Assembly (NCBI GenBank): GCA_012034765.1 | Contig: JAAUOU010000013.1 | Coordinates: 1 to 50,973 of the forward strand | DNA: 50,973 nucleotides | Direction: 5' to 3' | Origin: Pleurocapsaceae cyanobacterium CSU_1_1 | Lineage (GTDB): Bacteria; Cyanobacteriota; Cyanobacteriia; Cyanobacteriales; Xenococcaceae | Part shown: positions 8,227 through 16,863 of the stretch, piece after piece | How the letters are laid out: each line of letters starts with the position of its first letter | How positions within the stretch are numbered: position 1 is the first letter of the stretch | The notes under the pieces: model-generated | What the model saw: the letters and a program-made list of their open reading frames with translations, nothing else | Told to the model about the DNA's origin: nothing | Databases searched by the model: none | Position numbers and translations under genes: made by a program

Positions 8227-8324
8227 TAATCTTTAATAGTGATGATTACTTGAAAGATCAGGCGAGTTTTAAGAGCTAAAAGCTAAAAACCAACCTACGA
8301 CAACGAAGCTATCACATCACCAAG

Positions 8325-9944
8325 TTATGGTAAATCCTGTAAGCCATTATCAGGAGTATTAGAAACTTGTCTGGCTAAATCAGCATAGGACTGGTTGTAA
8401 TCAATAATCGAGCTAAGTCGATCACCCCTAGCCCTAGTTAATGCAGTCTGAGCATCAATTACGTCAGTTTGAGTTCCAACTCCTGACTGAAAACGTAGTC
8501 TAGCCAAACGCAGACTTTCTGTTGCTAACTCCACTTCCTTGGTAGTAGTAATAATGTTATTTTGATTAGACTTCAGTTGATAAAAGGCTTGTTCTACGGC
8601 AAAACGAATTTGATTCCGCAGGTTAGCAAACTGGTTTTCCGCAATTTCACGATCTCTATCAGCCTGTTCTGCTCCTGCACGAGCCGCGCCACCGTCAAAT
8701 AGTCGCCACTGTAAATTTAAGCCCACCTGATATTGATCGGTAGTATCAAAATCATCTTCAAAATCATCGTTAAGGCTATAGTTAGCATTAGCGCTCAGGT
8801 TTGGTCTAGTTTGTGACAGCGCTATGGTGCGCTGTTCCTGGCTGATTTCTCTTTGTAGCAAGGATTGTTCTAGTTCGGCACGGTTCTTAAAAGCCTGGAC
8901 AATAGTTTCAGGTAGTTTTAAATTCCAAATTCCTGCTTCCTCGATTTGATCAGCAGTAGCAAGATCGGTGCTGTGGGACACGCTCAATGTTTCTGCCAAC
9001 TGTCTACGAGCAATATTTTGATTAGCGATCGCCGTTGTTAACTGTTGTTCTGCCTGAGCTAATTCTACCTGTGCCTGCAATACTTCAAATTTAGTGCCTA
9101 GTCCTGCTTTTTGTAAAAGTTGAGCATCTTTTAAGGTTTGAGATGCGTCGTTTACGGCTGCTTGTTGAATCTCGACTTGAGCATCTCCATTCTGTAGATC
9201 GAAATAATCTCTGGCAGTTTCAAACCTAGCTTGTTCAACGATTCTCTCTAAATCTAGCTCTGAGCTACGTAATTGTTTTTCCGCTGTGCGGATGGAAGCA
9301 CCTCTTCGACCACCGTTATAGATATCATAGTTGATGCCCAAACCACCCTGGAAAGCGAAGCTGGCAGAGCTAGTATCAGTAAATTGATCTTCTATGTCTT
9401 GTCTGGCATTGTCTTCTATCTGTCCAAGTTGTGCATCTGTAAGATTGGGGTTCTGAGCGCGGGCTTGATCTAACGTATCCTCTACATCTTGATCGATTCT
9501 CTGTTCAGTAGTATTGTCGAGAAACAGATCGTTCCCATAAGTCAAACCGCTCGTCAAATCTAAAGTAGGATAAAGATCTGCTTTTTGCTGTTTTACTGCG
9601 GCCTCAGCTCGTTCTACCTGTATTCTCGCTTCTTCAATTTCTTTATTGTTTTTCAAAGATAGTTGTAGTGCTTGCTCTAAGGTAATCGGTTTTTGAGCAT
9701 CTACTTGAACTTCTTCTGATGTAGTTGGAAATGACAGGGGATTACCGCTAGGATTAAGCTTTTCAACATCAGAGATAGGCTGTTGACCAGATTCAATTTC
9801 TCTCTCTGTATCTGGCGTATCACTTTCTTGAGCAATCTGTTGAGCAGTAACATTAGGTGCTTGAGCAATAGTGGTGGTAATATTACTCAGCGCGATCGCT
9901 GTACTAACCCCAACTACTTTGATGAATTTATTTTTCTGACCCAC
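8325..9944 (-). CDS. TolC-family outer-membrane efflux protein
   Basis: A 539-residue outer-membrane factor. A Sec signal peptide (KKxKFIKVVGVSTAIALS type, cleavage near the AQA at about 27-29) is followed by an acidic linker of about 50 residues and then two homologous OEP repeats. LEQALQLSLKNNKEIEEARI begins the first, and the family repeats ARDYFDLQ, GLGTKFEVLQAQVELAQAEQ and SGVGTQTDVIDAQTALTRAR are clear. TolC trimers form the channel-tunnel for type I secretion and RND efflux. No inner-membrane partner is adjacent, as is usual in cyanobacteria, where one TolC (HgdD in Anabaena) serves several exporters. The 283 bp upstream contain no other gene and presumably hold its promoter. Confidence 0.92.
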   Translation of the reverse strand: MGQKNKFIKVVGVSTAIALSNITTTIAQAPNVTAQQIAQESDTPDTEREIESGQQPISDVEKLNPSGNPLSFPTTSEEVQVDAQKPITLEQALQLSLKNNKEIEEARIQVERAEAAVKQQKADLYPTLDLTSGLTYGNDLFLDNTTEQRIDQDVEDTLDQARAQNPNLTDAQLGQIEDNARQDIEDQFTDTSSASFAFQGGLGINYDIYNGGRRGASIRTAEKQLRSSELDLERIVEQARFETARDYFDLQNGDAQVEIQQAAVNDASQTLKDAQLLQKAGLGTKFEVLQAQVELAQAEQQLTTAIANQNIARRQLAETLSVSHSTDLATADQIEEAGIWNLKLPETIVQAFKNRAELEQSLLQREISQEQRTIALSQTRPNLSANANYSLNDDFEDDFDTTDQYQVGLNLQWRLFDGGAARAGAEQADRDREIAENQFANLRNQIRFAVEQAFYQLKSNQNNIITTTKEVELATESLRLARLRFQSGVGTQTDVIDAQTALTRARGDRLSSIIDYNQSYADLARQVSNTPDNGLQDLP

Positions 9945-10227
9945 TCCTCACTCCTTCAATTTAATGATTAACATAATTTTTGACTGAAGATCTTAAAATA
10001 GGCGACGGTTTTGGCAGCAAATTCTATTTGTTTTTGAACAATGATTTGTCTCGATTAACCTGATTCCGCTACCAGATAATAAAATCTATGGCTTAAAACA
10101 TAGACAATTTTATACTCTTTGCCAAGTTTTATGATCACTGCTTCTAGATTATGATTAAACTGTCAAAATTTTGTAACTTATTTGCTTGAAATAATATACA
10201 ACCAAATGAGTTACAGTTTGTGGTAAA

Positions 10228-10746
10228 TCAATATTTGACTAAACTAATTAACGGCACAGTAGGTAGTTTATCTCTTCCCTTAAGCGCCAATAGCTCAATC
10301 ACAAAGGCAAATCCAACCACTTCAGCTTGCAATTGTGACAGCAACTGTGCCGTAGCTTTAGCCGTTCCTCCTGTGGCTAATAAGTCGTCAACGATTAGCA
10401 CTTTTGCGCCAGGAGCGATCGCGTCTTGATGAATTTCTAGTCGATCTGTGCCATATTCCAGCTCATAGGTAGCTGAGTAAACAGCGGCAGGAAGTTTTCC
10501 TGGCTTACGTACAGGGATAAACCCAGCGTTGAGTTGATATGCCAGGGGAGTGGCAAAAATAAATCCTCTCGATTCCATGCCAACAATATAATCAGGTGTT
10601 AAATTAGCTATTTGGCATTCTTCACACAGGCGATCAATAGTATGGCGTAAACCTTGGGCATCGTTTAAAAGAGTAGTTATATCGCGAAACAAAATTCCTG
10701 ATTCGGGGAAGTCGGGAATATCGCGGATTAATGAGTGAAGTTGCAT
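10228..10746 (-). CDS. apt: Adenine phosphoribosyltransferase
   Basis: A 172-residue type I phosphoribosyltransferase that salvages adenine to AMP using PRPP. The N-terminal [20 protein letters not shown] is the APT signature, [14 protein letters not shown] forms the dimer/adenine region, RKPGKLP is the flexible-loop start, and [16 protein letters not shown] is the PRPP-binding motif. I start at ATG 10746 (MQLHS), which gives the usual length; a TTG at 10761 would add five residues. It is transcribed away from the DUF3038 gene, with a structured 210-bp gap between them. Confidence 0.95.
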   Translation of the reverse strand: MQLHSLIRDIPDFPESGILFRDITTLLNDAQGLRHTIDRLCEECQIANLTPDYIVGMESRGFIFATPLAYQLNAGFIPVRKPGKLPAAVYSATYELEYGTDRLEIHQDAIAPGAKVLIVDDLLATGGTAKATAQLLSQLQAEVVGFAFVIELLALKGRDKLPTVPLISLVKY

Positions 10747-10800
10747 ACTTTTTTTGATCAATAAACTAACTGCAAAAAATCAGGCTAGACTGGTTTTTGA

Positions 10801-10879
10801 GTGACAGGTACTCTGCCGTCCTAAAGGATACACCTTCGGATATAAAACGACAGAGCCTGCTGTCACCGCATTCCGCGGT
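10801..10879. repeat. Structured palindromic element between apt and DUF3038 gene
   Basis: GTGACAG (10801-10807) pairs with CTGTCAC (10860-10866), and CTCTG (10811-10815) with CAGAG (10851-10855), giving an interrupted long stem. The loop contains the self-complementary TCCTAAAGGA. A second perfect hairpin follows directly (ACCGC-ATTCC-GCGGT, 10865-10879). There is no T-run, so it is not a standard terminator. It may be a dispersed palindromic repeat, a small RNA or a 5' leader structure of the DUF3038 operon. Confidence 0.55.
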
Positions 10880-10971
10880 CGAATAGCTATGGCATCATAA
10901 CACCAGAGAATTATTTGTTATCCTCGACAAAGAACAATCATCGGCAATTTAAATTTGGACTTAATTTTATA

Positions 10972-11601
10972 ATGAGCCAATCTGCAAGTTTAGAATCGGA
11001 ACATCAATCTTTAGAAGACAGCCCAGCCTCAATTTTAAATACTTTACCAGACATATCTCTTCCTGCTAAGGTCTGTTCTCCTCGCACTCAACAGCAAATA
11101 GATCTGCTGTTACTCGCATTAGAAGCTTTAGAATTAGGGGCATCAGAACATATGCTGGCGACAGCCAGACAATTGGGCATCGATGGAGTTGTCAAACATC
11201 GGGTTAATCTTTGGCGTTTACGCTGTAGTAATCCTTGGCGGCGTTCCTATACTAGAGATTATTTGAGCTTAGATCAGGCAAAAGCGCTGGTAATTATTGC
11301 TGGCTTTAGAGCTAAAGATTTAATGGTCGTAATTCGACAGCTATTGTTGGCAGAACAACAAATGCGCGAAAAAAACCTCCCCTTAGATAATCATTTTCGT
11401 CTCTCCGAATATTTAGAAAGATTCCGCGCTCATTTTCGTAGTCGGATGAACTCTCGTCGTGCTAAAGTATCGGCCTATATTGCCTCTGAAGAACAGCTAA
11501 ACGAATTGGCTTTATCCTTGTTGGACAAGCTCTTGTTTTGTACTGGGACAAGGGGTATGCAGCGCGTTTGGTATAGTTTGTTTGATGGAGAAGTGGCTTA
11601 A
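10972..11601 (+). CDS. DUF3038 domain protein
   Basis: A 209-residue soluble protein of a cyanobacteria-restricted family recognised by the conserved core QQIDLLLLALEALELGASE, ATARQLGI, VNLWRLRCSNPWRR and SLDQAKALVIIA. It is mostly helical and rich in Arg, which would allow nucleic-acid or membrane-surface binding, but no function is known to me. Start chosen at ATG 10972 (MSQSAS); an in-frame TTG at 10915 would add 19 residues that do not look conserved. It overlaps the DUF4335 gene by 17 bp. The two families are typically neighbours, so they probably act together. Confidence 0.8.
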   Translation: MSQSASLESEHQSLEDSPASILNTLPDISLPAKVCSPRTQQQIDLLLLALEALELGASEHMLATARQLGIDGVVKHRVNLWRLRCSNPWRRSYTRDYLSLDQAKALVIIAGFRAKDLMVVIRQLLLAEQQMREKNLPLDNHFRLSEYLERFRAHFRSRMNSRRAKVSAYIASEEQLNELALSLLDKLLFCTGTRGMQRVWYSLFDGEVA

Positions 11602-12286
11602 TTATGAGTACCAAAGACAGTATAGTTTGCCTAGCTGCAATCTTATTTTAGAAGGTATTGAAGATGTTAACGCAGAAAGTGCTGACATTTTGAGCGGACA
11701 ACTGCCAATGTCTATTCTCATCAATGCTGAATGTCATTTACTCAAGTCGAATCAGAAGTTGAGTGGTGGGAGCGTTTTTTTAACTAATCTTGCTTACGCC
11801 ATCAGTAATTACGCTCAAGGATTTTTAAGCGGGTTATTTTCAGCCGACACTGACAAAACTACTGCTGAATATCCTCAAGTATCTATTGGTAAATTACCAG
11901 ACCAACATCTACATCGTCTGACCCTACAACCTCAGCCTGATAGTGGGGAAGCCAAAACCGAAATTGACATTACCACTGTAGAACTTTTCGATTTAGTTGA
12001 TGCGATCGATCAATTTTATGCGGATCGTTCTGTTTTGCCGAATATGACCCTAGAACTAAAGCCAGTTAGCAAACGCTATCGTAAACCAGAACAACCCTTA
12101 AGCCAAAGATTAACTCCCATTGCCATTGGTATATCGAGTTTAGCCTTTGCTGCGGGTGCATTGTTTATGATTCCTGTTCCCAAAACCACCCTAACTAAAT
12201 CGGCTCCTCTAGATCAAACTACTAAAACTCAGCCAGAAACAGAAACTCAGAATCAACTCCCGACTAAAGAACCTGGGCAAAACTAA
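11585..12286 (+). CDS. DUF4335 domain protein, membrane-anchored
   Basis: A 233-residue protein of a cyanobacterial family. The conserved N-terminal block RQYSLPSCNLILEGIED is followed by an alpha/beta domain with PMSILINAECHL and VELFDLVDAIDQFYAD. One transmembrane segment near residues 177-197 precedes a short Thr/Gln-rich tail. The start is uncertain: ATG 11585 lies inside the DUF3038 gene and adds MEKWLNYEY before the conserved part. A one-base deletion near 11607 would instead hide a start reading MSYQRQYSL. Function is unknown; translational coupling with DUF3038 suggests a complex. Confidence 0.75.
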   Translation: MEKWLNYEYQRQYSLPSCNLILEGIEDVNAESADILSGQLPMSILINAECHLLKSNQKLSGGSVFLTNLAYAISNYAQGFLSGLFSADTDKTTAEYPQVSIGKLPDQHLHRLTLQPQPDSGEAKTEIDITTVELFDLVDAIDQFYADRSVLPNMTLELKPVSKRYRKPEQPLSQRLTPIAIGISSLAFAAGALFMIPVPKTTLTKSAPLDQTTKTQPETETQNQLPTKEPGQN

Positions 12287-12369
12287 TTAAATGCAGTTTG
12301 TTAGCTAAAATCAATATACTTAATATATGTATAAGATTTGAAATAAAATTTTAAATAAATATATTAATA

Positions 12370-13080
12370 ATGCCCCAAACTGCTCTAAATCTAATTGCCA
12401 TAGGAATCTTCTTGATGACTATGATCTCTTTGCTCGGGCCAATTTTTCATATTTCTCCTGTAGTTCCTGCTGCTCTTACCTTCGGTATCCTCAGTTTAGC
12501 GACGGCAGATACTTTAAGCTGGAATAGTCGAGGTGTTTCTTTGCTGTTAGACTTATTTGCCACTGCCGAACAACGTCAACGCATCATCAATCACGAAGCG
12601 GGGCATTTTTTGACCGCTTATTTTTTGGGCATTCCCATCACTGGTTACACCTTAACTGCTTGGGAAGTTCTCAAACAAGGTAAGTTAGGTAAAGGTGGAG
12701 TGGGGTTTGATACCAAGTCTCTAACTGCTCAACCTTTTGAACTAGAAAAAATGCGTCTCAGTTTAGAACGTTTCTGTACTGTTTGGATGGCAGGAATTGC
12801 TGCGGAAAAAATGGTTTATGGTGATTCTCAAGGAGGTGCAGAAGACAGACAGCAGCTTAAGCAGGCTTTAATGATGGCGGGTTTACCAGAGATAGGATAT
12901 CCCCAAAAAGAACGTTGGGCGCAACTACAGGCGACTAATCTTTTGACTCGACACCAACAATCTTATGAAGCTTTAGTAGCAGCAATGACAGCTAAAGCCT
13001 CGGTGGAGGAATGTTACGCCGTGATTCAACAGCATTGTGATGCGGATAGCGAGCAACTAGCAATGAGCAATGAGCAGTGA
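12370..13080 (+). CDS. FtsH-type (M41) peptidase-domain protein lacking the AAA ATPase domain
   Basis: A 236-residue protein with one or two N-terminal membrane segments (about 8-46) followed by a zinc-peptidase motif HEAGH at 75-79. The surrounding INHEAGHFLTAYFLGIPITGYTL, WMAGIAAEKMVYG and GGAEDRQQLKQAL resemble the M41 domain of FtsH. The AAA+ module that normally precedes this domain is absent, so it cannot unfold substrates alone. Known cyanobacterial and plastid relatives are small membrane M41-like proteins of unclear role. It follows DUF4335 by 83 bp on the same strand. The last residues are encoded by a heptanucleotide tandem repeat, which also supplies the stop codon. Confidence 0.8.
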   Translation: MPQTALNLIAIGIFLMTMISLLGPIFHISPVVPAALTFGILSLATADTLSWNSRGVSLLLDLFATAEQRQRIINHEAGHFLTAYFLGIPITGYTLTAWEVLKQGKLGKGGVGFDTKSLTAQPFELEKMRLSLERFCTVWMAGIAAEKMVYGDSQGGAEDRQQLKQALMMAGLPEIGYPQKERWAQLQATNLLTRHQQSYEALVAAMTAKASVEECYAVIQQHCDADSEQLAMSNEQ

Positions 13081-13090
13081 GCAGTGAGCA
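13059..13090 (+). repeat. Short tandem repeat, 7-bp unit (AGCARTG)
   Basis: AGCAATG twice and AGCAGTG twice occupy 13059-13086, followed by a partial fifth unit. This is a cyanobacterial STRR-type heptamer array. It overlaps the 3' end of the M41-like gene and creates its final residues and TGA. Confidence 0.85.
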
Positions 13091-13108
13091 ACTATTGGTA
13101 ATCAGTAA

Positions 13109-13912
13109 TCAAACATTGGGTTGTTGAAATTTATAGACATCTTCAATTACTTGAACCCAACCTTTAGCTAAAGATTCTAAGATGCGATCGCCTTTTTCTT
13201 TAGTCGCAACGGTAGCATCTCCCATGACTCCGCTCTTACTCAATTCTTTGGTTAGCCAAGCAAAAGGTAGTTTCCCTTCCATGTCGAGCAAACTGTTTTT
13301 TGGTAAGCCTTGGGGGTATTCTTTGACTGCCTTGTCCATTTGAACCTGCTGTGGCAAGAGTGAAAGCATAATACTGGTTTCAGCATCTCCCGCATGAATG
13401 CCGTATTCTTGTTCTTGTGGCGTTAACATCTCCCCTACAACATGAGGAACACGCCAGGTAAATAAAGGAAACACCGCCAAGTCTTGATGTTCTTGATGGA
13501 GATCTCTAGCAGCGATCTCCATGATTTGAGGCTGTCCTCCATGGGAATTCATCAGTACCAGCTTGCGAAAGCCTGAACGATAAATACTTAAAGCCATCTC
13601 GGTAATTACGGCTAAAAGAGTTTGGGCGCTAAGAGTAATTGTGCCAGGAAAACCACTGTGTTCATTTGATTTCCCATAATAAAGACAGGGCAAGGCATAG
13701 GCAGGAATGTCATCATTTAATTGTGATAAGGCTTTCCCTAATACTCCCAAACTAATTGCCGAATCTACTGCAATAGGTAAATGAGGCCCATGTTGTTCGA
13801 TCGCCCCAATCGGCTGGATAATTACTACATTCTCCTTGTCAGGCATCTGCTTAATTTCTGACCAAGTAAGGTAGGGAAAGTAACGCTGAGGAGGAATAAA
13901 GCCGTGCATCAT
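13109..13912 (-). CDS. Creatininase family protein
   Basis: A 267-residue metal-dependent amidohydrolase of the creatininase/MftE/ArfB fold. The metal-binding motifs are conserved: PIGAIEQHGPHLP (Glu and His ligands, about 36-48), AVDSA with the Asp, MNSHGGQPQ with the His (about 121-129), and GDAETS with the Glu (about 174-179). Members cleave cyclic or linear amide bonds in substrates ranging from creatinine to formamidopyrimidines and peptides; which one applies here cannot be read from sequence. It is a single gene, divergent from the small secreted protein at 14021 and convergent with the M41-like gene. Confidence 0.88.
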   Translation of the reverse strand: MMHGFIPPQRYFPYLTWSEIKQMPDKENVVIIQPIGAIEQHGPHLPIAVDSAISLGVLGKALSQLNDDIPAYALPCLYYGKSNEHSGFPGTITLSAQTLLAVITEMALSIYRSGFRKLVLMNSHGGQPQIMEIAARDLHQEHQDLAVFPLFTWRVPHVVGEMLTPQEQEYGIHAGDAETSIMLSLLPQQVQMDKAVKEYPQGLPKNSLLDMEGKLPFAWLTKELSKSGVMGDATVATKEKGDRILESLAKGWVQVIEDVYKFQQPNV

Positions 13913-14020
13913 AGAACTATTGTATTCATCTAAATTGAACTACGAAATTTTGAGCGCAACCGCTATAATTATTGGGATTAACCTATAAATAACTTTACGT
14001 ATTTCCTCAATCAAATTTTT

Positions 14021-14263
14021 ATGCTTAAAAACATTTTACGTTTAATGGCTGTATCTGCTAGCTTCATAGCTTTATTGTTAGTAACTAATCCTGCGATCGC
14101 CACTACTCCTCTAACTATCGATCATCAATGGCGATCATCTGTTGTTAGCTTAAATGTTGTTAGTCCTCTTCTGCAAGCCAGCAACACAGATACTTTTATT
14201 AATCATTTTGGCTGTTCTTGTGCTGTCTGTATTCAAAGTATACAAAATACGAGCCAAATCTAA
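14021..14263 (+). CDS. Small secreted protein with C-terminal CxCxxC cluster
   Basis: An 80-residue protein I do not recognise as a named family. Residues 1-28 form a Sec signal peptide (MLKNILRLMAVSASFIALLL, cleavage near the AIA at about 25-27). The mature part is about 52 residues, and the end carries FGCSCAVCIQ, three cysteines in a CxCxxC arrangement that could bind metal or form disulfides. It has its own upstream region and is followed by a strong terminator at 14313-14352, so it is a monocistronic gene. Confidence 0.65.
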   Translation: MLKNILRLMAVSASFIALLLVTNPAIATTPLTIDHQWRSSVVSLNVVSPLLQASNTDTFINHFGCSCAVCIQSIQNTSQI

Positions 14264-14312
14264 TCAGCTTCGAAACTAACTAAAGATTAGATATTTTTTC
14301 AATTAATTAATC

Positions 14313-14352
14313 AAGCTGAACTGGAAATCCTTTCTAAGTTCGGCTTTTTTTT
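14313..14352 (+). terminator. Rho-independent terminator
   Basis: AAGCTGAACT (14313-14322) pairs with AGTTCGGCTT (14337-14346), allowing one G-T pair, and is followed by a run of eight T. It ends the transcript of the small secreted protein gene. Confidence 0.85.
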
Positions 14353-14448
14353 GTCTAATTATTTAGTTAAATCTACTTAGATAGATCCACATCACAACTA
14401 CACATCTGCTCGTTCAACTTGTTCAACTCTTCAAAAAATACCGAGAAA

Positions 14449-14481
14449 TACTTAGATATAATTACGGAGTAAGTCTAAGTA
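14449..14481. promoter_or_regulatory. Inverted repeat upstream of a small membrane protein gene
   Basis: TACTTAGA (14449-14456) is repeated inverted as TCTAAGTA (14474-14481) around a 17-bp spacer, about 50 bp upstream of the start at 14531. It may be an operator or a leader hairpin; nothing in the sequence decides which. Confidence 0.3.
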
Positions 14482-14530
14482 ATACAAATATCTTTTTGGC
14501 TAAAAGCTAGGGATAGATAGCTATTTGCTC

Positions 14531-14875
14531 ATGAAAAATTCGCCAAATAATCCAAGTGTTTTATTGATACTGTTAAAAAACAGTATTGTGCAGTTTGTCG
14601 CTGGTATTTTATCTCTTTGTATTGTGCTAATAATAGCCAACAGCATTGACTATAAACTAGTTCAAGTAATCCTTAAATCTTTGGGTTATGGTTTTTTCTG
14701 CTATTTAACCACTCCTTTTATGATTTACTGGTTGGCTTATGCCAGTGCAGGCATATTGACGCTAAAAAAGCTAGGGATGACGATCTCCCTAACTGCTCTG
14801 TATAGCTTGATTATTTGGGATGCTTATTTCTTTTTTCGAGAAGCGATCGCCACGTTATTTTTAAGGGCTAGTTAA
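14531..14875 (+). CDS. Small integral membrane protein of unknown function
   Basis: A 114-residue hydrophobic protein with three predicted membrane segments (about 11-37, 50-73 and 83-103). It matches no family I can name. I use ATG 14531 (MKNSPNN); a TTG at 14525 is in frame. Base composition and HIP1 content match the neighbours, so there is no sign of transfer. The gene stands alone between a terminator and the DUF2996 gene. Confidence 0.6.
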   Translation: MKNSPNNPSVLLILLKNSIVQFVAGILSLCIVLIIANSIDYKLVQVILKSLGYGFFCYLTTPFMIYWLAYASAGILTLKKLGMTISLTALYSLIIWDAYFFFREAIATLFLRAS

Positions 14876-14977
14876 GTCACCTTGGATTCTGATTAAATCA
14901 ATTTGGTTATAAACAGCCGTGATAGAATAATTTACATCTAATCGATACTGTAGCTTAAGCTATAAATTTGGTGAAAC

Positions 14978-15472
14978 ATGGCAGAGGAAACAAACGAGCA
15001 AGAAGTAAAACCGACGGCAGAACCGAAAGCAGATGCTAAACCTGCTGCCAAAGCAAAAAAAGAAAAACCGCCTAAGCTTGAAGACAAGCCTTTCAACGAA
15101 TTTATTCAAGAGCATTATCTGCCTACTCTCAAAGAAGCAATGGCAAAAGCGGGAATTGAGAATGCGGATTTAACTTTTGTTCAGCAAGAAGTTCCCATCA
15201 AAGGAGCAAGCTCTAACCAACCCTGCTGGCAGGTAGTAGGTAAGTGGCAAAACGGCGATCGCCAAAAGTATTCGAAGGGTAATCGCCAATTTAATATTTA
15301 CTTTCCTGATGAAGATATTTCAGGACAAAAAGCATTTTCTAGTTCTACTTATGGTCATGCTCCTAGTACGATTGAATCTTTTATGATTGACGAAAAGAGA
15401 GTTAATTTAGAGCTGTTGGTAATGTATACGATTCAGCGCCTAAATGCTCAAAAATGGCTGACTAGAAATTAA
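14978..15472 (+). CDS. DUF2996 family protein
   Basis: A 164-residue protein with a Lys/Ala/Pro/Glu-rich, low-complexity N terminus (about 1-35) followed by the compact DUF2996 domain: KPFNEFIQEHYLPTLKEAM, CWQVVGKWQNGDRQKYS, FNIYFPDEDISGQKAFS and STIESFMIDEKR. The family is restricted to cyanobacteria and plastid-bearing organisms; no biochemical role is assigned with confidence. The charged N terminus resembles flexible tails seen on photosynthesis-related assembly proteins, but that is only analogy. Confidence 0.82.
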   Translation: MAEETNEQEVKPTAEPKADAKPAAKAKKEKPPKLEDKPFNEFIQEHYLPTLKEAMAKAGIENADLTFVQQEVPIKGASSNQPCWQVVGKWQNGDRQKYSKGNRQFNIYFPDEDISGQKAFSSSTYGHAPSTIESFMIDEKRVNLELLVMYTIQRLNAQKWLTRN

Positions 15473-15566
15473 TTAATCGCAAAATATTGATAACTTGACA
15501 GTAGGGGTGATCATTTTTAATTAATGTTGCCTCTATTTTTTGTGTTTTAGAGACTGTTTATAAATA

Positions 15567-16778
15567 TCAGACTAAAAACTTTTCCACACAGCGAACAAAC
15601 ATTTCTACTCCCATCCCCAAGGCAGTTTCATCAAAATCGAAGCGAGGGTGATGATGGGGATAAGCTAGCTTCTTCTCAGGATTAGCCGAACCTAGAAAGA
15701 AATAGCATCCTGGTACTTCATTCAAAAAGAAAGACATATCTTCTCCCCCCATAGTCTGGCACTCTGGGACTACTCCTACGGGAGTTTCGACTACTTCCAT
15801 AGCTACAGAAGAAACTAATTCAGCGATCGCGCGATCGTTAATTGTGGGAGGATATAGCTGCCAGTGATCGAGTTGATATGCTGCACCATGCATCTGACAA
15901 ACTCCAGCAATAATAGCTTCTAGCCGCTCTCTAATTAAGCTTTCTAGTTCAGGATTAAAATAGCGAATTGTCCCGCTGATCTTGGCTGTATCTGCAATGA
16001 CATTTAAAGCTGTCCCTGCCTGAAATTCCCCTACTGTGACCACCGCAGCATCCAATGGTTTAACGTTACGGGACACAATAGTTTGCAGCGCATTAACAAT
16101 CTGACTGGCAACTACAATCGAGTCTACGGTTTGATCTGGCATCGCCCCATGACCACCTTGTCCCAAAATGGAAGCACGAAAACACTCCACCGCAGCCATT
16201 AATGCCCCAGGACGAACTCCTACTGTCCCTAGAGGCAAATTATTCCAAAGATGTAGACCAATAATTGCATCAACGTCTGGGTTGCGTAACACTCCCGCCT
16301 CAATCATTGGTTTTGCCCCTCCAGGCCCTTCTTCGGCAGGTTGAAAGATAATTTTCACTGTTCCCTGCCAACGATCGCGATGCTGCTGGAGATAATAGGC
16401 TGTTCCTAAAGCGATCGCTGTATGACCATCATGACCGCAAGCGTGCATTTTACCTTCATGTTGCGATTTATAAGCTACCTCGTTGGCTTCTTGAATGGGC
16501 AAGGCATCCATATCCGCACGAATGCCCAATACTTTGCCTGGGCGATCGCTTTCAATCACGGCAACAACACCTGTTTTGGCAATTCCCCCTTGATGAGGAA
16601 TATTCCAGGCTTGAAGCTGTTGCTGAATAAACTCGGAGGTTATTTGTTCTTCAAAACCTAGCTCTGGCTTTTGGTGTAGCTTACGTCGCCACTCAACTAA
16701 GTTAGACTGCAACTTGTTTATTTCAGGGCGAATTTGACTAAAATCAATTGATTTGGCTGATTTAACCGTAAAAACCAT
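15567..16778 (-). CDS. M20 family amidohydrolase (IAA-amino acid / hippurate hydrolase-like)
   Basis: A 403-residue M20D-type metallohydrolase. The signature RRKLHQKPELGFEE opens the catalytic domain. RADMDALPIQE, HACGHDGHTA (metal ligands), PAEEGPGGAKPMIE (catalytic Glu pair), GLHLWNNLPLG and the C-terminal MGGEDMSFF are all present. The central lid domain (about 190-300) carries the dimer interface. Family members remove N-acyl groups or amino-acid conjugates such as IAA-alanine and hippurate. No neighbour indicates the substrate. The start is ATG 16778. Confidence 0.9.
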   Translation of the reverse strand: MVFTVKSAKSIDFSQIRPEINKLQSNLVEWRRKLHQKPELGFEEQITSEFIQQQLQAWNIPHQGGIAKTGVVAVIESDRPGKVLGIRADMDALPIQEANEVAYKSQHEGKMHACGHDGHTAIALGTAYYLQQHRDRWQGTVKIIFQPAEEGPGGAKPMIEAGVLRNPDVDAIIGLHLWNNLPLGTVGVRPGALMAAVECFRASILGQGGHGAMPDQTVDSIVVASQIVNALQTIVSRNVKPLDAAVVTVGEFQAGTALNVIADTAKISGTIRYFNPELESLIRERLEAIIAGVCQMHGAAYQLDHWQLYPPTINDRAIAELVSSVAMEVVETPVGVVPECQTMGGEDMSFFLNEVPGCYFFLGSANPEKKLAYPHHHPRFDFDETALGMGVEMFVRCVEKFLV

Positions 16779-16863
16779 ATTTTATAAAATTGTCGAATAA
16801 AGATTTGCTTTTAATCGTTTTAATTATATAAAAAATGTTACATCAGAATTTAATCTAGACGAA

